A stretch of DNA of 64,000 bases from JBDTVS01 sp040007095 (GTDB lineage Bacteria; Acidobacteriota; Vicinamibacteria; Vicinamibacterales; CAVVIG01). Both the position numbers and the translations under genes were made by a program. The stretch is taken from assembly GCA_040007095.1 (NCBI GenBank), contig JBDTVS010000149.1:1-64000 (forward strand), read 5' to 3'. This document shows, one piece after another, positions 47,701 through 55,897 of the stretch (positions are counted from its first letter, which is position 1; each line of letters starts with the position of its first letter). The notes beneath the pieces are model-generated. The model was given only the letters and a program-made list of their open reading frames with translations. It made no database searches and was not told the origin of the DNA.

Positions 47701-48744
47701 TCAGCGGCTGATGGCCGCCATTTTTCCTTGGGCGTCCCACGCACCGGCTCGAAAGAACCGCGCCCACAGGCCGTATCCCAGCCCCAGGGCGTAGCCGGCG
47801 TGCATGGTCGCAATCGCGATCGGCACACACGACGAGACACGAAGGTCGTTCCGCCGCACGCTGTGAACCCCCGCGAGGAGAAGCCCGGTCGCATACAGAA
47901 GGGGGAGACCGACGGCAAGCAGCGGTTCGCGCCACCATAGACCCGCCAATGCCAGAACCACACATGCCAGGTAGAACAGCGTTGGCGCCATCTGACGCAG
48001 CGTGGTTGGCCGCCCATGTTTCTCGACGACCGGGATCCGCCAGAAGCCGTACTGAAAGTACTGCTTGAATAGCTGCCCGAGACGCTCGCGCACGAAATAG
48101 GAATACTTCACGCTGGGCGAGATGAAGATCTTGCCACCCGCCTGGCCGATCCGGTAGTTGAACTCATCGTCCTGATTTCGCACCAGCCGCTCGTCGAACA
48201 GGCCGACGCGATCGAACACCCAGCGTCTGAGCGCGGGAAATTGCGCACTCTCCACGTACCCCTCGAACCCGGGGAAACGATGCCGGGCATTGCCCACGCC
48301 GAGCGGATGCGACATCGCAACCGCCACGGCTTTCCCGAGCGTGGTGGTCGCGGCATGTTGAATGGGTCCGCCCACGATCCAGGCTTCCGGATGCGCCGCC
48401 AGGAGCGCCACATTCTGTCGAATGAAATCGGGCGCGATCAGCGCATGACCGTCGATTCGGATGATGACGTCTCCTTTGGAGCGCGCCACCGCAATATTCA
48501 GGCCGGTCGACACGATGCGACCAGGATTGTCGACGACCAGGAGCCTAGAGTGTCTCGCCTGAAGGGAGGCCAGGGCCTCGCGTGTGCCGTCCGTCGACTG
48601 ACCGTCGGCGACGATCACTTCGAGGCGATCGGCAGGATAGTCCTGCTCGAGGATCGCGCCGATCAAATCGGCGATGAACACGGCCTCATTGCGGACCGGT
48701 ATCACGACGCTTACGAAGGGCCAGGAATCCACGTGCTGGTTCAT
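47701..48744 (-). CDS. Family 2 glycosyltransferase, ExoA-like, with C-terminal membrane segments
   Basis: A GT-A fold enzyme of 347 residues. FVSVVIPVRNEAVFI starts the catalytic domain, with VIVADGQSTDGT and VIIRIDGHA for the donor and metal site, then RNQDDEFNYRIGQAGGKI. Two or three hydrophobic segments at the C-terminus (TLFYLACVVLALAGLW and PLLYATGLLLAG) anchor it to the membrane, as in the succinoglycan enzyme ExoA. It lies 15 bases from the aminotransferase gene. Confidence 0.92.
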   Translation of the reverse strand: MNQHVDSWPFVSVVIPVRNEAVFIADLIGAILEQDYPADRLEVIVADGQSTDGTREALASLQARHSRLLVVDNPGRIVSTGLNIAVARSKGDVIIRIDGHALIAPDFIRQNVALLAAHPEAWIVGGPIQHAATTTLGKAVAVAMSHPLGVGNARHRFPGFEGYVESAQFPALRRWVFDRVGLFDERLVRNQDDEFNYRIGQAGGKIFISPSVKYSYFVRERLGQLFKQYFQYGFWRIPVVEKHGRPTTLRQMAPTLFYLACVVLALAGLWWREPLLAVGLPLLYATGLLLAGVHSVRRNDLRVSSCVPIAIATMHAGYALGLGYGLWARFFRAGAWDAQGKMAAISR

Positions 48745-48759
48745 TGATTGATTTTCAGA

Positions 48760-49995
48760 TTACCGGGTGACAGTCAGCCGTGACGAGCGGCCGCACGCGG
48801 CCCGAACCTTGTCGACGACGGTATCGATTTCGTGCCGGCTCATCGTCGAAAAGAGCGGCAAGCTGATCAGACGCGCCCAGACGGCCGTTGCCGCAGGCAG
48901 ATCGTCTGGACTCCAGCCAAACGTTTCCTCGTAGTACGGATGGAGATGCAGCGGGCGCCAGTGCACCGAGCACGATACCCCCGCCTGGTTCAACTCTCGG
49001 ATGAAGGCGTTGCGATCGATCGCCAGGGTCTCGAGACGCAACCGGATCGGAAACAGGTGCCACGAGTGCACTCGATCCGTGTCGATCGGCGGGAGCTCGA
49101 TCTCGCCGACATCGCCCAATCGATCACGGTACTCCTGCGCGATCGCCTCCCTGGCGCACCGCATCTCTTCCGCACGGGCGAGTTGATGGATGCCGATGGC
49201 GGCGGCGACATCGGTCATGTTGTACTTGTAGCCAGGGGCGAGGATACGGTAGTCCCAACTGCCACCGCCCGAGTATCTTCCCCAGGCATCGTGCGAAAGT
49301 CCGTGGAGCGAGAGCAATCGCATGCGCGCGGCCAGTTTGGCGTCGGCGGTAACGGCCATGCCGCCTTCACCGGTCGTGATCGTCTTGTTCGCATAGAACG
49401 AGAAGCACGAGATCGCGGCGGTCTGCTGGCCGCACTGCTGCCACGCTGCTTCCGGCCCCCGTCGCCAGGCAGCAGGAAACGCATGCGCCGCGTCTTCGAC
49501 CACCCAGAGGTTGTGGCGCGACGCAAAGGCATTGATGTCGTCGATGTTCAGCATCATCCCGCCCACGTGCACGGGGATCATGCCGACTACCGGCAGGTCT
49601 CGCGGCAGCCCCGCGAGCGTGCCGCCCGATCTGAGAGAGAGAAGCGTCCGCTCCGCGTGGAGGAGATCCATATTGAGCGTGACCGGGTCGCAGTCGACGA
49701 GAATGGGAATCCCGCCCTCGTACCGAACCACTTCGGCCGTGGCCGCAAACGTCAACGCGGGGACGAGGACGCCGTCACCCTGACGCAGGCCGAGCGCATG
49801 CACCGCCAAATGGAGAGCAGCGGTGCAGGAGTTCAACGCGACCGCATGCGGGGCGCCGACGGCGTTTGCAAATGCCTCCTCGAACTGTTTCACGCGCGGC
49901 CCGGTTGTCAGCCAGCCCGAACGAAGCGCGGCGACGACCTCCTGAATTTCGGCTTCACGGATATCCGGACGGTAGAATGGAACTTCGGTCTGCAT
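48760..49995 (-). CDS. DegT/DnrJ/EryC1/StrS family aminotransferase
   Basis: A 411-residue PLP-dependent sugar aminotransferase that converts a keto-sugar to an amino-sugar. The PLP lysine is in FYANKTITTGEGGM (about residue 204), and VVEDAAHAFPA (about residue 169) and the N-terminal PFYRPDIREAEIQEVV are family features. It would act on a 4-keto or 3-keto nucleotide sugar such as the product of the CapD-like enzyme. It lies 20 bases from the ligase gene in the same transcript. Confidence 0.95.
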   Translation of the reverse strand: MQTEVPFYRPDIREAEIQEVVAALRSGWLTTGPRVKQFEEAFANAVGAPHAVALNSCTAALHLAVHALGLRQGDGVLVPALTFAATAEVVRYEGGIPILVDCDPVTLNMDLLHAERTLLSLRSGGTLAGLPRDLPVVGMIPVHVGGMMLNIDDINAFASRHNLWVVEDAAHAFPAAWRRGPEAAWQQCGQQTAAISCFSFYANKTITTGEGGMAVTADAKLAARMRLLSLHGLSHDAWGRYSGGGSWDYRILAPGYKYNMTDVAAAIGIHQLARAEEMRCAREAIAQEYRDRLGDVGEIELPPIDTDRVHSWHLFPIRLRLETLAIDRNAFIRELNQAGVSCSVHWRPLHLHPYYEETFGWSPDDLPAATAVWARLISLPLFSTMSRHEIDTVVDKVRAACGRSSRLTVTR

Positions 49996-50015
49996 TAGAG
50001 ACTCTCTTCTGGTTG

Positions 50016-51227
50016 TCAGATGGGAAGGGGGTGTAGCGACTCGGCGGCGGGGCGGTTTGTTGTTTTCACCCGTGACACGGTCCTAACGGTTCGTGCCACG
50101 CCACTCTGCGCGGCAACCAATCCGAACAACACCCATGTGAATTTTACGGCCTCCGGGCTACCGGACAGGCCGGCTACCAGCCAGGTGAGGAGGATCACAC
50201 CCCAGAGCGCCCTGTGGGGTGGTGGTGACCGATAGATGGTCCAGGCACAGGCCGTGATGAGGCCAGCGAAAAGACCCAGACCGACGATCCCGACTTCGAC
50301 CAGCAACCCAAGCGTCAGGTTGTGGGCAGGCAGCCTCTTGCGAAGAAAGGGCTCGATCGCTGCGCCGGACGCGCCAAGTCCCGCACCTATGAGCGGACGT
50401 TGCACGAAAGCCTGCGATCCAGCGCTCCAGATGTCCGTCCGCCCGGACATGTTTCCGCCTCCCATCACCTCATCCGTAATCCCGAGAATTCGCTGCAGGT
50501 TGGCCCGAGGCACGATTGCCGTTGCGGATACTGCGCCGAGGATCAGCATCGCACCGACGAGCGCGTAGGTCCGCAGCGATTGGCGGGGAAGAGTGAGCGG
50601 GATGATTGAACAAGCCACAACTCCAGCCACCACGGCTCCGCGTGTCGCGGTCAGCATGAGCCCGACCGGCGCCGCCACGAAGTAGATCACTCCCGCGACC
50701 CGGAGGATGCCGCGGCGATGCATGATCAGGTGCCAGGCGATAGGCAGCCCGAGGACCAGATACAGTCCAGCCTGGTCGGCGTTGAAGCCGCTGCCGGTGA
50801 AGCGGCTTTCATACCTGTTGATACTAATACCGAGTCTGAAGTTGTTGAAAATGCTCACCAGGGGCACGAACAAACCGAGGCAGGTGGCGCCAAGCAGCGG
50901 TTGGATCTCTTCTCTTGTGCGGACGAACTCTCGAATCACCCAGACGCTGGCGACGAACTGCGCGAGCGTGATGGCGGCAACGACCGTGGTCTCGTAAGAA
51001 ATGGTCCACAACAGCGACAGAGTGCCCCACACACTGAACGCGATCGACAACACCAGGACACCATCTGGTCTTCGGAAGCGCCCCTGCATCACGATCGTCA
51101 GGAGCGCCACGCCGACCAGAGCCAATCCGAAAACGCGGCTGACGGAGCCGACGATCGGAAGTGGGAAATTGTCCCACGGCACCGTGAACACAAATGCCCA
51201 GAGCAGGTATCGGGTGAGTCTACGCAT
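50016..51227 (-). CDS. O-antigen ligase / Wzy-like polymerase family membrane protein
   Basis: A 403-residue integral membrane protein with about ten or eleven hydrophobic segments. The large periplasmic loop near residues 260-310 contains NMSGRTDIWSAGSQAF and IGAGLGASG, then LPAHNLTLGLLVEVGIVGLG, which fits the Wzy_C (O-antigen ligase) family, including the H-N pair. It could polymerise repeat units or ligate chains. A clear Wzx flippase to pair with it is not seen in the window. Confidence 0.9.
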   Translation of the reverse strand: MRRLTRYLLWAFVFTVPWDNFPLPIVGSVSRVFGLALVGVALLTIVMQGRFRRPDGVLVLSIAFSVWGTLSLLWTISYETTVVAAITLAQFVASVWVIREFVRTREEIQPLLGATCLGLFVPLVSIFNNFRLGISINRYESRFTGSGFNADQAGLYLVLGLPIAWHLIMHRRGILRVAGVIYFVAAPVGLMLTATRGAVVAGVVACSIIPLTLPRQSLRTYALVGAMLILGAVSATAIVPRANLQRILGITDEVMGGGNMSGRTDIWSAGSQAFVQRPLIGAGLGASGAAIEPFLRKRLPAHNLTLGLLVEVGIVGLGLFAGLITACAWTIYRSPPPHRALWGVILLTWLVAGLSGSPEAVKFTWVLFGLVAAQSGVARTVRTVSRVKTTNRPAAESLHPLPI

Positions 51228-51278
51228 TGAACCTGAAAGCTCTTCGAGACAGAGTGAGTGTTGCGCCAGCTCTCGATC

Positions 51279-52289
51279 TCATGAGGCTGCCGAATCCTTG
51301 GGTGTGTTCGGTAGCAGGTTCGCCGGCGACGTTGGTCGATGGGGAGTCTCGGCGAACCATGCTTCAGGACCAAACCCCAGGCTCCGCGCCGCGAGGCGTT
51401 TGCACCGGGCCACTTGATCGAACCACGAGATCGGCAGGTAAGCGGCCAGCAGCAGCAAGTACGTCACCGGCGCAAACGGGTTGGCGCCAAGCGATTCCAG
51501 ATAGTAGCGGCGAGCGAGCCGGGCGTTGCGACATGCACGGTGTTGCCGCCAGCCGCTCTCGCGCAGGAAGAGGTGCAGCACACCGTGCCGAATCATCTTC
51601 TCTCTGTGCTTGCGGCAATAGAGCTCGCGGCCCCGAATGCTGCCGGACACGTTGGTCGTGATCCTGCCGCTGTCGCTGCCGTTGGAGATTCTGACGAGCG
51701 GGGCGGGAACGATATCGGCACTGAACTGTTCGCAAACTCTCAGCCACAGGTCCAGGTCCTGACACGAGGGCAGGCTTTCGTCGAAGCCGTCGACAGCCTC
51801 CAGGGCGCTCCGGCGTACCATGCCGAGTGATGTTTCGCCGACGACGTTGTCGGTCAACAGTGCCAGCGACAGATCGACCCGCCGGCGCGGGATGTGCCGA
51901 CTTACGCTGCCATCGGGAAATACCCGCTCGGCTCCGGTGTAGACGAGTCCTACCTGGTCACTGGAACGCTCGAACACTTCCAGTTGCTGGGCCAACTTTG
52001 TCGGCAGCCATTCGTCATCCGAATCGAGAAAGGCGACGTATGGTGCCGAACTGGCTCTGATTCCGGTATTCCTGGCCGCACTCCCGCCACGGTTCCGACC
52101 GTGACGAATCAGCCTGATCCGTGGGTCGGCGAGCGCCTCGACGGCCGCCGGGGTGGCGTCCGTCGACCCATCGTCCACGACGATGATCTCGAAGTCCTGG
52201 TAGGTCTGTCCCAGCACACTGTCGATCGCGCGGCGGACCGCCGCCGGCCGATTGAAGACCGGGATGACGACGCTTACGTTCGGGGACAT
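51279..52289 (-). CDS. Family 2 glycosyltransferase
   Basis: A 336-residue GT-A fold enzyme. NVSVVIPVFNRPAAVRRAIDS and IIVVDDGSTDAT form the nucleotide-binding start, and FLDSDDEWLP carries the DxD-like metal site. LPSCQDLDLWLRV is typical of this group. The ATG at 52289 sits seven bases after the stop of the SGNH gene. The longer open frame upstream overlaps that gene and is not used. Confidence 0.93.
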   Translation of the reverse strand: MSPNVSVVIPVFNRPAAVRRAIDSVLGQTYQDFEIIVVDDGSTDATPAAVEALADPRIRLIRHGRNRGGSAARNTGIRASSAPYVAFLDSDDEWLPTKLAQQLEVFERSSDQVGLVYTGAERVFPDGSVSRHIPRRRVDLSLALLTDNVVGETSLGMVRRSALEAVDGFDESLPSCQDLDLWLRVCEQFSADIVPAPLVRISNGSDSGRITTNVSGSIRGRELYCRKHREKMIRHGVLHLFLRESGWRQHRACRNARLARRYYLESLGANPFAPVTYLLLLAAYLPISWFDQVARCKRLAARSLGFGPEAWFAETPHRPTSPANLLPNTPKDSAAS

Positions 52290-52296
52290 GAGCGAT

Positions 52297-53412
52297 TCAT
52301 CTCGAAACCGCGGTTGATTCGTCGAGCCTCGCCAGTCGGTCGATGGCAAGCATCGAGTGCGACTCCGACGCGACCCCCTCGATAGCTCCTGACCTGAACG
52401 ACTCATAGACGCGGCCGAGCACGTCGGCCGTCCGGCGATGCCCCCGGGCGTTCCAATGAAGACCTTCGATCGGCTTGTAGTCGGATGCCGACAGGTGATC
52501 TTTCCCGACGATGATGGGGACGCCGTGTCGCTTGCAACTCTCGGCGATCCGCTTGTCGGGGAGGTCGACGTCGCAAGCGTCGGGGTTACCGCTCAGGGCA
52601 GCCAGATTTGCGCGACTCTCGACCGTCAGCTGTGTCGGATCCGGGACAGTCATGAGGACCAATTGGGCCCCCACGAGACTGCATGCCGCGGCGGCCCTGC
52701 CGATGAGGTAGTCGCTGCCGGCGTAGGTTCTGTCGGCGATCGGGCCAGGTACACAAAGATAAGGCAGGATCCGCTTTCTGCCGCTGCCCCACACTGAGGA
52801 CAGCCACGGTGACGGTCCGACGTGGTCCTGTGCAATCTCCCATCCCTCATGTTGCCGGGACGGTCGCACGAATGGCGATCGGTAGCTAGTCATCGCGGGG
52901 GCGAGATTGTCCTCGAGGTCGTTCTCAAGGCATATGAACCACACGACGAGCTTCCCTTTGAGCCGCTCGGCGAATTGTTCCATGAGGAGCACGGGCTGAA
53001 CCATGCTGTACCCAGGTGCCCCAATCCCCTTGATTGTCAACTTCGGATTCAGATCGGCGAAGCTCTTGCCTGTGTCGATCCCATAGCCGAACGCGAACGA
53101 ATCGCCGATGACCACCATCGAGCTGTCGTCGAGCGCCCGTGTGCCTTGCCAGCCTTCCTGGTCGGTGACGATGTGGAAGACATCGTCGCGCTGGGCCAGG
53201 TAGTTCACGTCCAGGTTCGGGCGTGGCCGCCACCCGAGCTTCTGATCGAAGGTCATCAGGTCTGTCCAGGGCACGAAGCGCGGCTCCATCAGCCGGCCGA
53301 GCGCACGTACGGATGTGGCGAACAGCCACGCCGCTCCGGTCAGCAGGACCACGGGCAGCAGCAGGACCCAGGACAGCAGCGCTGTCACGGCTGTAATAAG
53401 CACTCGAATCAT
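52297..53412 (-). CDS. SGNH/GDSL hydrolase-like protein, membrane-anchored
   Basis: A 371-residue protein with one or two N-terminal hydrophobic segments (LLSWVLLLPVVLLTGAAWLFA). The SGNH block I is VVIGDSFAFGYG (about residue 100), with the nucleophile Ser. Block V is EGLHWNARGHR (about residue 322), and the middle contains GAPGYSMVQ and ENDLEDN as block II/III-like parts. It likely acts outside the cytoplasm as an O-acyl esterase or transferase on the polymer. It is more canonical than the other SGNH-like protein (5538-7040). Confidence 0.85.
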   Translation of the reverse strand: MIRVLITAVTALLSWVLLLPVVLLTGAAWLFATSVRALGRLMEPRFVPWTDLMTFDQKLGWRPRPNLDVNYLAQRDDVFHIVTDQEGWQGTRALDDSSMVVIGDSFAFGYGIDTGKSFADLNPKLTIKGIGAPGYSMVQPVLLMEQFAERLKGKLVVWFICLENDLEDNLAPAMTSYRSPFVRPSRQHEGWEIAQDHVGPSPWLSSVWGSGRKRILPYLCVPGPIADRTYAGSDYLIGRAAAACSLVGAQLVLMTVPDPTQLTVESRANLAALSGNPDACDVDLPDKRIAESCKRHGVPIIVGKDHLSASDYKPIEGLHWNARGHRRTADVLGRVYESFRSGAIEGVASESHSMLAIDRLARLDESTAVSR

Positions 53413-53475
53413 GGTTTTTCTACGCTTTGACGCAACGTATTAGCGAGCAGGACAGGGACAGGGACTCGCGTCATA

Positions 53476-54045
53476 TCAATACAACGTGTAGGTGCTCGAA
53501 GGCAGAGCGCTCTCTTGTCCTTCTTTCCGCAACAGCATCAGTAGCAGCATGACAGGGAGCAAGCTCACCTGCCAGGCATTCCCCCGGAGCCCGGCGGAGG
53601 CGAGCAGTTCGCGCCCCCACCAGCCACCCTGCGCGGACGGCCGATTGCAACCCGCGAACGTCTGCTCGTGACGCGCTCTTGAAATCCAACGCGAGGTCTC
53701 GCCATTACGGAGGTCGAGATCCAGCGCCGAGCCGGTCCGGCCCACGCCCGAAAAGAGCAGGTAGTAGCCAACCTTCAAGACATACGCGCGAAGGACGGCG
53801 GCACCAGACTCGGCGCACCTGTTCCACACTCTCACGCCGAGCCGGAACCACGGCGGCCAGACGAGACCGGGGAGCGGCAGGGCGAGCGCTGCGACTCCCC
53901 AGGCCCACGGCATCGGGGCGCCGAATGTGTCTGCCGCCAACCCCACCGCGAGTGAGAAGACGGCCGTTGTGATGATCCAGAGCGCGCGGATGTCGGCGCG
54001 GCGGAACGAGACGGTCAATGGTGGCTGCGGCTTAGTCAAGGGCAC
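53476..54045 (-). CDS. Small membrane protein resembling SxtJ fused to DUF5989
   Basis: A 189-residue hypothetical protein. Residues 20-115 contain two hydrophobic stretches and YVLKVGYYLLFSGVGRTGSALDLDLRN, which recalls SxtJ-type proteins usually encoded beside carbamoyltransferases. The last 60 residues (VSLLPVMLLLMLLRKEGQES and the end SSTYTLY) resemble DUF5989 proteins, which end in a similar PFIYTLF. If this is right, two normally separate accessory proteins are joined here. It overlaps the carbamoyltransferase stop by 14 bases. No biochemical role is known. Confidence 0.6.
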   Translation of the reverse strand: MPLTKPQPPLTVSFRRADIRALWIITTAVFSLAVGLAADTFGAPMPWAWGVAALALPLPGLVWPPWFRLGVRVWNRCAESGAAVLRAYVLKVGYYLLFSGVGRTGSALDLDLRNGETSRWISRARHEQTFAGCNRPSAQGGWWGRELLASAGLRGNAWQVSLLPVMLLLMLLRKEGQESALPSSTYTLY

Positions 54046-55888
54046 CGGAGTATTGCTTTCTGTAGTCGTCGATATTGGGAATGAGGCTGAAGGTCTGGGC
54101 GTTTTTCAACAGAATGTGGTCTTCCAGTACAAGACAGTCCATGTCGGTCGCCATGAAGCAGCGATAGGCATCGTCAGGCGTGCAGACGATCGGCTCGCCG
54201 CGGATGTTGAAGCTGGTATTGACGATCACAGGGCAGTCGGTCAGCGCGTGGAAGTGGCGCATGAGCCGGTAATAGCGGCCGTGACGCCCCTCGTCCACGG
54301 TCTGGATTCGCGCCGAATAGTCGACGTGGGTCACCGCCGGCACTGTCGATCGCTTTACCGATACCCGAACCCTGAGATCCGGATTCTCCATGTCCTGGCG
54401 ATCTCTATCGGTCAGTTGCGTCCGCCATGTGCTCAGCACAGGCGCTACGAAGAGCATGTAGGGGCTCTCCTCGTCGGGGCGCATCTCAAAGTATTCGTGC
54501 GCATGCTCCCGGAGGATGCACGGCGCAAACGGACGGAACGATTCCCGAAACTTGATGCTGACGTTCATCTTCTGCTGCATGCGCGGCGAGCGCGCGTCGC
54601 CGATGATGCTCCGACAGCCCAGGGCACGTGGACCGAACTCCATTCGACCTTGGAACCATCCGACGACCTTCTCCTCCGCCATCAGACGCGCGACCCGATC
54701 CAGGAGCGTCTCCTCGTCGGGAATGTGCTCGTAGGCGGCCCCCATGGAATCCAGGAAGAGGCCGATGTCGTCGTTCGAGAATTTCGGGCCGAGCAGGGAA
54801 CCGCTTTGAGCGTCGGGAAACTGCGGCTGCCTCGGCTGGTTCATCTCGCGGTGCCACACCAGGAGGGCGGCGCCGAGCGCGCCACCGGCGTCGCCGGCGG
54901 CCGGTTGAATCCAGATATTCTCGAACGGCCCTTCACGTCGGAGGCGCCCGTTCGCCACGCAGTTGAGCGCTACGCCTCCGGCCATGACGAGGTTGGGCGT
55001 CTTGGTCTCACTGTGGAGATGCCGAGCCGCGGCGAGCATGGCGTCTTCGCACACCACCTGGATGGAGGCGGCAAGGTCCATTTCCTTGGCCGTGATCAGC
55101 GCTTCGGGCTCCCGCGGAGGCCCCCCGAACAACTCATGGAACCGGGGCGACGTCATCGTGAGCCCCTGGCCATAGTGGAAGTAGCTCATGTCCATCCAGA
55201 TCGATCCGTCGGCCATGAGCTTGATGAGCCGATCCCGGATCAGATCGACGTACCGAGGCTTCCCGTATGGTGCCAGACCCATCAGTTTGTATTCGCCCGA
55301 GTTCACCCGGAATCCCGCGTAGTGGGTGAAGGCCGAATACAGCATGCCGAGCGAGTGCGGAAACCGCTGCTCGTGACTCAGAACGAGCTGGTTGCCGTGG
55401 CCTGTCCCGAACGTGCTGGTGCTCCATTCGCCGACGGCATCCACGGTCAGAATCGCCGCCTCGGAAAACGGCGACGGGAAGAAGGCGCTCGCGGCGTGCG
55501 ACTCATGGTGATCGACGAAGTACACGTCTCCGGAGAACCCAGGGAGCGCCGTACGGACCCGGGACGGCAATTGGAGCTTGAGCTCCGCCCAGGTCGGCAT
55601 CGCCTCCTCGAACAACGCAAACCCACGAGGAGCAAATTCCGAAAACGTCTCGACGAGCCGGTCCCATTTCACCAGCGGCCGTTCGTAGAACGCGACCGCC
55701 GTCAGATCGCCAGCACTGATCCCCGCCTCGCTCAGACAGAATGCCGCTGCGTTGGTGGGAAACGCCGGGTCGTGCTTGCGTCGCGTGAACCGCTCTTCCT
55801 GCGCCGCTGCGACGATCGTGCCGTCGCGGAGTAGAGCTGCCGCCGAATCATGATAGAAGGCCGAGAGGCCCAGGATATTTACAGACAC
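54032..55888 (-). CDS. Carbamoyltransferase (NodU/CmcH family)
   Basis: Transfers carbamoyl from carbamoyl phosphate to a hydroxyl group of a sugar, 618 residues. The N-terminal domain has NILGLSAFYHDSAAALLRDG and VYFVDHHESHAASAFFPSPF, the metal-binding histidines of the Kae1-like fold. The C-terminal domain has FGPRALGCRSIIGD and NTSFNIRGEPIV. The start is a GTG at 55888 rather than the upstream ATG at 55960, because a GAGGAA ribosome site lies next to it and overlaps the preceding stop codon. It carbamoylates the polymer made by this locus (inference). Confidence 0.95.
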   Translation of the reverse strand: MSVNILGLSAFYHDSAAALLRDGTIVAAAQEERFTRRKHDPAFPTNAAAFCLSEAGISAGDLTAVAFYERPLVKWDRLVETFSEFAPRGFALFEEAMPTWAELKLQLPSRVRTALPGFSGDVYFVDHHESHAASAFFPSPFSEAAILTVDAVGEWSTSTFGTGHGNQLVLSHEQRFPHSLGMLYSAFTHYAGFRVNSGEYKLMGLAPYGKPRYVDLIRDRLIKLMADGSIWMDMSYFHYGQGLTMTSPRFHELFGGPPREPEALITAKEMDLAASIQVVCEDAMLAAARHLHSETKTPNLVMAGGVALNCVANGRLRREGPFENIWIQPAAGDAGGALGAALLVWHREMNQPRQPQFPDAQSGSLLGPKFSNDDIGLFLDSMGAAYEHIPDEETLLDRVARLMAEEKVVGWFQGRMEFGPRALGCRSIIGDARSPRMQQKMNVSIKFRESFRPFAPCILREHAHEYFEMRPDEESPYMLFVAPVLSTWRTQLTDRDRQDMENPDLRVRVSVKRSTVPAVTHVDYSARIQTVDEGRHGRYYRLMRHFHALTDCPVIVNTSFNIRGEPIVCTPDDAYRCFMATDMDCLVLEDHILLKNAQTFSLIPNIDDYRKQYSGALD

Positions 55889-55892
55889 TGCT

Positions 55893-55897
55893 TCCTC
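55893..55897 (-). promoter_or_regulatory. Ribosome-binding site deciding the carbamoyltransferase start
   Basis: On the minus strand GAGGA lies about four bases before the GTG at 55888. It overlaps the VanZ-type stop codon (55896-55898), which suggests translational coupling. Confidence 0.6.

Noticed and set aside
45693..48017. 774-residue version of the AsnB protein
   Set aside because: The first 116 residues overlap the upstream glycosyltransferase gene, and the true start MCGIVG, with the needed Cys2, is at 47669.
53927..55834. 635-residue plus-strand open frame opposite the carbamoyltransferase
   Set aside because: Its composition is Arg/His/Glu-rich with no motifs. The minus frame is a textbook carbamoyltransferase.
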